Below, piece by piece: positions 59,093 through 64,000 of a stretch of DNA of 64,000 nucleotides. The stretch spans positions 90,321 through 154,320 of the forward strand of contig NZ_QJUA01000009.1 of the NCBI RefSeq assembly GCF_003254575.1, in the 5' to 3' direction. Positions within the stretch are counted from its first letter, which is position 1; each line of letters starts with the position of its first letter. A model generated the notes under the pieces. That model saw only the letters and a program-made list of their open reading frames with translations. It searched no databases and was not told where the DNA came from. The position numbers were made by a program, and so were the translations under genes. Source of the DNA: Mycobacterium kyogaense. Its GTDB lineage: Bacteria > Actinomycetota > Actinomycetes > Mycobacteriales > Mycobacteriaceae.

Positions 59093-60451
59093 TCACGCCG
59101 GGGCGAGTTCCAGCACTTCGTCGAAGCCTTCGCGCAGGCAGTCCATGAACATCTCCAGGTCGGGGACGGCGCCGGCGTCGATGTCGACACCCAATGCGCA
59201 GGTGTCCGCGTAGGTCAACAGGGTCACGTTCACCGCAGCGCCGATCGTCGGCCCAAAAGCGTACTGCTTGAGCACTTTCGACCCGCCCAGAGACACCGGT
59301 ACCGGGATGCCGGGAACGTCGCTGCACAGGAAGTCCACGTGCCGCAGGATCGACCCGATGTACCAGCGGGGCACCCGGTTGAGCACGCCTGCGATCAGCT
59401 GGGTGTGCGGTAGTGACTTCTCATGCCGCACCCGCGTGGTGATCTCGCGAATCCGCTGGATGCGCATGGCCGGATCGCTCTCCCCGACGGGGATGTCGAA
59501 TCGCATCACGGTGATGCGGTTGCCGCCGGGCGCATCGTTGTCGGTGCGCAGACTGATCGGCATGGTCAGATGCAGTGAGGAGACGCCGACGTCGTGCCGC
59601 TCGTGGTAGCGGCGCAACCCGCCGGCCACCCCGGCGACGAAAGCGTCGTTGAGCGCACCCCTGCCGCGGTGGCCCGCCTCCCGTAGCCGGGGCATCGGTA
59701 TGTCGAGTACGTCGAGTCGTCGCAGCAGGGTCCGCCGGCTCATCAGCGCCGACCCTGCGCGGTTGACCGGCCGGACGGTCCGATACACCGATGTGGCCAT
59801 CTCGGCGGCCGAGCGTGCGGTGCGTAGCGGTGCGCGGACGCTGTCGACGAGCAGGCGCGGCAACGCCGTGGCGACGCCGGTGGCGGCCTCTTCGACGAGG
59901 CCGGCACCGTATCGGGCGGCCTCGGCGTAATCGTCGACGACGCTGTGCGTCGGTACGGCCCGCGCTGCCTCGTCGTGCGCCTCGAGCTCGGTCAGGCCGA
60001 AGAGAGTCATCGCGATCTGCACGCCGCCCACCCCGTCGGAGAGTGCGTGGTGAAAGACGCACAGCACCGCGGCTCCGCCGTCCGGCAGTCCCTCGATCAG
60101 GGTGATCTTCCACAGCGGCCGGGCGCGGTCGAAGTCCTCCATCTGCGCCAACCGGGCGAGCTCCAACACATCGGCGAACGACCCGTCCGCGGGCAATGCC
60201 GTTCGGCGCATGTGGAAGTCGAGGTCGAAGTCCGCGCAGTCATGCCACCGCGGGGGCGCGTACAGAGGCGTCTCCATCACCCGCTGACGCAGCATCGGCA
60301 GCTGATGGCTCAGAGCCTCGACGCGCTGCCGGACCTCGTCCCAGTCCGGCGTGCGATCGAGCAGCATCACCGTCACCACCGTCGAGCGCAGTCGTGGATC
60401 GCTTTCCATCGACCACGTGAAAGCGTCGCTGCTGCGCATGAATTCGTTCAT
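59093..60451 (-). CDS. Wax ester synthase/diacylglycerol acyltransferase (WS/DGAT)
   Basis: 452 residues from ATG 60451, for which AGGAG lies 6 bases upstream; an ATG 6 bases earlier abuts that site. The active-site motif HHALSDG has His134, His135, Asp139 and Gly140. Other family marks are MRSSDAFTWSMESDPRLR, PLWKITLIEGL, RRTLLRRLDVLDIP, MPISLRTDN and FLCSDVPGIPVPV. These enzymes transfer acyl groups from CoA to diacylglycerol or fatty alcohol at the membrane, building storage lipid. Mycobacteria carry many paralogues. Nothing else here points to which lipid. Confidence 0.93.
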   Translation of the reverse strand: MNEFMRSSDAFTWSMESDPRLRSTVVTVMLLDRTPDWDEVRQRVEALSHQLPMLRQRVMETPLYAPPRWHDCADFDLDFHMRRTALPADGSFADVLELARLAQMEDFDRARPLWKITLIEGLPDGGAAVLCVFHHALSDGVGGVQIAMTLFGLTELEAHDEAARAVPTHSVVDDYAEAARYGAGLVEEAATGVATALPRLLVDSVRAPLRTARSAAEMATSVYRTVRPVNRAGSALMSRRTLLRRLDVLDIPMPRLREAGHRGRGALNDAFVAGVAGGLRRYHERHDVGVSSLHLTMPISLRTDNDAPGGNRITVMRFDIPVGESDPAMRIQRIREITTRVRHEKSLPHTQLIAGVLNRVPRWYIGSILRHVDFLCSDVPGIPVPVSLGGSKVLKQYAFGPTIGAAVNVTLLTYADTCALGVDIDAGAVPDLEMFMDCLREGFDEVLELAPA

Positions 60452-60531
60452 CGTCATCTCCTGCGCACCAGTGTGGCGACGGGCGCGCAGCCGTCAGAAG
60501 GGGCTTTGGTCCCGTTCTGAGCGTCCCTTGC

Positions 60532-61071
60532 TCAGCGGTTCTGCACCTCGCCGGTGATGTCGTGCAATGCGCTGTCGTCGCGATGGTCGTTCATGTTGCG
60601 GCACTCGCCGAAGATCTGCAGCGAGCCCCGCTGGGGGTAGTTGCCCACCGAAGCGATCGCCATCACGCCGCCCTTGTGTACCACCTCGCCGTAGGGATTG
60701 AGCCCCGGCGGCGGGCCGGGCGCCCACCCCGGCTGTCGGGCCGCAACCGTGGCGACCTGCTTGGCCATCGCCGCGCTCTCCGTGCCCGCCGGCACCTCAT
60801 ACGCCACGTCGACGCGGCCGTGGTACGGCGGCTCGCCTTGGTCGTTGCACCATTCCCACTCGAAGGTGGCATAGGTGACGCGCAGATTCGCCGCCCGGGC
60901 GATCTCCTTGGCCGCGTCGACGACCTGCGCGCGGGCCTGATCATCGGGCAAGCCTTGGGCTGAAGGAGTGGCGGACGCGGTGTCCTCGGGTGGGGGAGAC
61001 ATCGATGAGCAACCTCCTGTGACGGCGGCAAGGACAGCGAATGCTGCTGCCGCGCAGAGTCGTAACCGCAT
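60532..61071 (-). CDS. Secreted lipoprotein, LppA-like
   Basis: 179 residues from ATG 61071 (MRLRLCAAAAFAVLA); an ATG at 61089 inside the upstream gene is possible. The lipobox is AVTGGC-S after a short hydrophobic segment. The mature domain is about 155 residues, with WEWCNDQG and IFGECRNM cysteines that could pair, and the WAPGPPPGLNPYGEVVHKG and NYPQRGSLQIFG stretches. The pattern recalls mycobacterial LppA-type lipoproteins, but I am not certain. It starts 2 bases after the stop of the DUF1023 hydrolase gene, so the two form an operon. Confidence 0.7.
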   Translation of the reverse strand: MRLRLCAAAAFAVLAAVTGGCSSMSPPPEDTASATPSAQGLPDDQARAQVVDAAKEIARAANLRVTYATFEWEWCNDQGEPPYHGRVDVAYEVPAGTESAAMAKQVATVAARQPGWAPGPPPGLNPYGEVVHKGGVMAIASVGNYPQRGSLQIFGECRNMNDHRDDSALHDITGEVQNR

Positions 61072-61072
61072 A

Positions 61073-62956
61073 TCAGTACCTGTGGTCATTGGTGACGGTC
61101 TTTCGGTCCCATTCTGGGTCGTAGATGATCGGGGTCTGCACGTCGACACCGGGGATAGGCACCTTCCCGACGATGGGGACGTCGATCTCGCGCGGCGTGC
61201 TGACCGTGATCGGATGGCGGTGCTCGGCGATCAGGTTGTCGGTGACCAGGCGATCGGCGTTTCCGGATGCGATGTCGGTGATGCCGCGCAGCGATTCGCT
61301 GCCGACCGTGTAGTAGTTCGAATGGTCGGAGGGGTCGATGCCGTCGGCGCCCGCGACCTCGGCGCGGAACCTCACCGACCCGAAGTCCTGGCCGGCGGGG
61401 TCGGTGCCCAGCCCCGCGGAGACGCCCATCATGTTGCCCAGTTTCTCGTTGAGCGCGTTGGGCAGTCCCGGTCCGGCTTCCCCGAGCATGCCGACCGGAT
61501 CGGTGGAGGCGTCGCCGACGTACACCTGACCGCCGTTGAGATGGAAGTCGGCGGCGCTGCGCGCGGCATCGGTGCCTGGACAGCCCAGCAGCACGGCGTC
61601 GTTGGCCTGCATACCGCTGCGGGCGAAGGCGTCTGCCACCGTTGTCGACCCATACGAGTGCCCGATGACCGTCGTGTGTTGCGGCACGGTGGGATCGTGC
61701 GTCACGCCCAGGCTGTTGACGTCCCAGGCCAGCGCGTCACCGCCAGTGCGCGCCAGGCCGGGAGTGGCGATGTTGGGATCGGTGAAGCTCTCCGGGGTGT
61801 CGTAACCCATCCACGAGATCACCGCCGTCGGATTGTTCGGATCGGCCTTCAGGGACTGGTCGAAGAGGTTGCGCGCGTCGTTGTGGCCGTCGGAGAGCCA
61901 TCCGTCCCGCACGCTGGACCCGGTGCCGGGCACGATGACGGCGGTGTTGGCGGACTTGTCCGGATTGCCGATGGAGACCGCCGCCCGGCCTTTGCCGTCG
62001 AAAGCTGTTGGCTCATAGGCCCACAGCATCGTCGGACGCAGGTTTCGGTCCATGCGCTCCTGCGGGCTGATGTCGCTGTAGCGGCGGTTGTTCCGTTCGT
62101 CGCCGTCGATGCCCATCTGGTGCAGCAGACCGTCCTGCGTCCTCTTGGCGTTGTCGTACCGCACGACATCGTCGCGGGAGAGCCCGAACCTGCTCGGGTC
62201 GGATGTCACGTCATCGACCGAGACGCCGTGCTGCTGCGCGGTGTGCTCGACGCGGTCCAGATCGTCGTCCATCACCGCGACGTTGACCTGATCGCGTACC
62301 TCTGCCGGTAGCCCGTTGAGGTTGCCGAGAATCGGCGGGTGCTTGGCGATCAACTCCTGGCGCTGCTGATCGGTCAGGCTGTCCCACCACTGCTTCACGT
62401 CGGCGGGTGCGGTGTCCATCGACGGGATCTGCACCGGGTGCCCGTCGACGGTGATCGTCGGGTTGTCCAGGTTCGGGCCGTCGGCCTGATCGATCGCCGC
62501 CGCGGTGTTCTCGTCGAGGTCGGTGAACAGTTGCAGGATCTTCTTCAACATGGTGCTGCAGTTGTCGGCGATGCTGTGCAGGAAGCGGCCGACCAGCCAC
62601 TGATGCGGCGTCACGGTGCCGTCGTCGGCGACCGCGAAGCCCATCTTCTCGAGCGAGGAGACCAGGTCCAGCAGCGCATCGCGCAGCGCGCCCATCTGCA
62701 GGCCAGCGTTCTGCAGCGCCGACTGCAGGTGTTGCAGGCGCATCGCCGTGCGTTCCTGGATCGCGATGTCCTTGAGTCCGCGCGCGATCGCTGCCTCGGC
62801 CGCGGCGCCTTTCCAGTGGTCCTGCAGGTGTGACAGCGTCTCGCGCTCGCCGGCGATCACGGTCTGGACCTCGTTGTACTGCCGACCCAGCTCCGCAGCC
62901 GCATCGACCAGCGTGCCGGGGCGCGTCCCCCTGACCACCGAGATCGATACCGGCAT
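61073..62956 (-). CDS. DUF1023 alpha/beta hydrolase with helical N-terminal domain
   Basis: 627 residues from ATG 62956 (MPVSISVVRGTRPGTL). The N-terminal ~120 residues are helical with HWKGAAAEAAIARGLKD, a WXG-like turn of the kind seen in secreted ESX-type or toxin-type proteins. The C-terminal half is DUF1023: AVIVPGTGSSVRDGW, then AVISWMGYDTPESF, the nucleophile VIGHSYGSTTVADA and VLLGCPGTDAARSA. It is probably a serine hydrolase of the cell surface or an exported effector; the substrate is unknown. The family is common in mycobacteria and often neighbours lipoprotein genes, as here. Confidence 0.85.
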   Translation of the reverse strand: MPVSISVVRGTRPGTLVDAAAELGRQYNEVQTVIAGERETLSHLQDHWKGAAAEAAIARGLKDIAIQERTAMRLQHLQSALQNAGLQMGALRDALLDLVSSLEKMGFAVADDGTVTPHQWLVGRFLHSIADNCSTMLKKILQLFTDLDENTAAAIDQADGPNLDNPTITVDGHPVQIPSMDTAPADVKQWWDSLTDQQRQELIAKHPPILGNLNGLPAEVRDQVNVAVMDDDLDRVEHTAQQHGVSVDDVTSDPSRFGLSRDDVVRYDNAKRTQDGLLHQMGIDGDERNNRRYSDISPQERMDRNLRPTMLWAYEPTAFDGKGRAAVSIGNPDKSANTAVIVPGTGSSVRDGWLSDGHNDARNLFDQSLKADPNNPTAVISWMGYDTPESFTDPNIATPGLARTGGDALAWDVNSLGVTHDPTVPQHTTVIGHSYGSTTVADAFARSGMQANDAVLLGCPGTDAARSAADFHLNGGQVYVGDASTDPVGMLGEAGPGLPNALNEKLGNMMGVSAGLGTDPAGQDFGSVRFRAEVAGADGIDPSDHSNYYTVGSESLRGITDIASGNADRLVTDNLIAEHRHPITVSTPREIDVPIVGKVPIPGVDVQTPIIYDPEWDRKTVTNDHRY

Positions 62957-63193
62957 AACCCTCCACTCGTCGCTGAGACGATGGTGTCACACCGCCGGTG
63001 GAGGTCAGTGCGCCTGGATGGTGTGGCTTCGAGGCTGCGGTCCTGTGGTCGCCGCTGGGCGCAGGATTGCGCACCGACAAGTACCGCAGCGGCGAATCCG
63101 CTCGGCTGCCGGATCAGCCTCGGCCAGCCGCACGAGCAGGATATCGAGCAGCTTCCGACAGTACTGAGCGGCAACGAGTTTCGGGTTCGATGA

Positions 63194-63208
63194 GTCGGCG
63201 GCGCCGAC
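63194..63208. other. Perfect 15-bp palindrome upstream of the DUF222 gene
   Basis: GTCGGCG-G-CGCCGAC, a 7-bp perfect inverted repeat around one base, 30 bases before the DUF222 ATG. It could be a regulator site or the terminal part of an element edge. No matching copy elsewhere in the window was noticed. Confidence 0.35.
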
Positions 63209-63237
63209 TTGTCGGTGCCTTGTGATTGTGTGGGGTC

Positions 63238-64000
63238 ATGTACCCGCGCAGTTCGTTGGCCATCGATGAGCGGCTCTCGGTGCTGTTCGATGAGCTGGCG
63301 GAGCTGACGGGGCAGCGCAACGCGATCGACGGGCGGATCGTGGAGATTTTCGCCGAGGTCGATCGCGATCAGTTGTGGGCGGCCGCCGGAGCTAAGTCGA
63401 CAGCGGGGCTCTTGGCCTGGAAGGCCGGGGTGTCGCCGTCGCGGGCGCAGACGATCGCCGCGATCGCGCACCGCTATGACGAGTTCCCGCACTGCATCGA
63501 GGGGTTGGCGGAGGGTCGTTTTTCGGTCGATCAGGTCGGCGTGATCGCTCAGCAGGGTCTGTCCGGTTCTGACCAGCATTTCGCCACGATGGCTCAGTGT
63601 GCGACGGTGTCCCAGCTGCGGACTGCGTTGAAGATGCAACCCAAACCCACCCCGGAACCGCAGCCCGTTGACGAGGCAGACGACGAGGACGACGAGGACG
63701 GCGAGGTTGTCGTCGATCCGGGGCCGCAGGTGTCGATCACCTCGACATCGGATGAGCAGTACACCTACTGGCGGATCGCGCTCCCTCACGTCGAGAACGC
63801 GGCGTTCGAAGCCGCCCTCGCGTCGCACCGCGACGCCCTCGTCGCCGAATGGAAAGCCACCGACCCTGACGGGCGGGCATCGATGCCCAGCAACGCGGCG
63901 GCGTTCCTGCGGCTGGTCGGTGCGAGCTGGGACGCCGAAGCCGCGGCCCGCCCCCACGGGCAACGCACCACCGTGGTCATCCACGTCGACACCGAAACCC
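63238..64000 (+). CDS. DUF222 (13E12 repeat-type) protein, 3' end outside window
   Basis: Partial CDS open from ATG 63238 to the window end, 254 complete codons. DUF222 features: an N-terminal helix (ERLSVLFDELAELTGQRNAI), WAAAGAKSTAGLLAWKAGV, SRAQTIAAIAHRYDEFPHC, FSVDQVGVIAQQGLSG and an acidic Glu/Asp run (VDEADDEDDEDGE) before the second half. In mycobacteria these proteins usually end in an HNH nuclease domain and occur as 13E12 repeats in many copies; that end is beyond the window. An opposite-strand open frame across the same bases is a shadow. Confidence 0.85.
   Translation, partial: MYPRSSLAIDERLSVLFDELAELTGQRNAIDGRIVEIFAEVDRDQLWAAAGAKSTAGLLAWKAGVSPSRAQTIAAIAHRYDEFPHCIEGLAEGRFSVDQVGVIAQQGLSGSDQHFATMAQCATVSQLRTALKMQPKPTPEPQPVDEADDEDDEDGEVVVDPGPQVSITSTSDEQYTYWRIALPHVENAAFEAALASHRDALVAEWKATDPDGRASMPSNAAAFLRLVGASWDAEAAARPHGQRTTVVIHVDTET

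Noticed and set aside
62857..63984. 375-residue minus-strand frame at the right end
   Set aside because: Opposite strand of a clear DUF222 coding sequence that runs off the window.

Overview
The window is high-GC actinobacterial DNA and almost certainly a mycobacterium, most likely a free-living Mycolicibacterium-type species. The left end has the gene order known around M. tuberculosis Rv1022-Rv1026: an LpqU-like lytic transglycosylase, enolase, an FtsB/DivIC-like protein, a DUF501 protein and a Ppx/GppA phosphatase. Other mycobacterial marks are an EspR homologue, a UsfY-like protein, a wax ester synthase/diacylglycerol acyltransferase, a DUF1023 hydrolase, a WhiB3-like regulator and a 13E12-type DUF222 protein. 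All identifications come from reading sequence and remembered family motifs; no search was run.

Layout. Bases 1-4.1 kb: the conserved enolase/division block. 4.1-16.6 kb: general-stress and metabolic genes (DUF4383, propionyl/acetyl-CoA synthetase-like enzyme, DUF4235, DUF6328, stress SDR, zinc alcohol dehydrogenase, topoisomerase IB, two alpha/beta hydrolases, UsfY-like). Several of these carry the same promoter-like signature, GTTT/GTTA, 15 bases, then GGGTA, which fits the SigF consensus, on both strands. 16.5-21.3 kb: an amino-acid ABC importer, a drug-type MFS pump and its TetR regulator. 21.36-31.31 kb: a tRNA-Leu(UAA) gene with a 9.9-kb island in its 3' end. The island is bounded by 43-base direct repeats (42/43 identical) and is visibly AT-richer than its flanks. 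31.4-43 kb: F420-type reductase, membrane proteins, an FNT channel overlapping a cyanase gene, AI-2E transporter, DsbA-like protein, photolyase-like flavoprotein, MFS/SLC13 permeases, WhiB. 43-50 kb: flavin monooxygenase, two SDRs, a NIPSNAP-like pseudogene, TetR, MFS and GlxA regulators. 50-64 kb: EspR homologue with an exported protein, HAD hydrolase, NCS1 permease coupled to a 2-oxoglutarate oxygenase, an exported acetamidase, WS/DGAT, lipoprotein, DUF1023 hydrolase and a partial DUF222 protein.

The main discovery candidate is the island. Its largest gene encodes a 2118-residue protein with an N-terminal PD-(D/E)xK-like (Cap4/DUF4297-like) nuclease candidate region, a STAND-type P-loop NTPase core and a C-terminal region of about 1500 residues. 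This is the architecture of Avs/AVAST antiphage sensors. It overlaps a downstream gene for a ~238-residue protein I cannot assign. The island also carries two other unassigned cargo genes and one possible small one, and no integrase that I can recognise.

Secondary points: a cyanase gene translationally coupled to an FNT channel; a photolyase-family protein with its FAD domain first; an amber-stopped pseudogene; a 28-codon SDR stump; an SDR lacking its catalytic Ser/Lys; and palindromic operators in three regulator-target intergenic regions.
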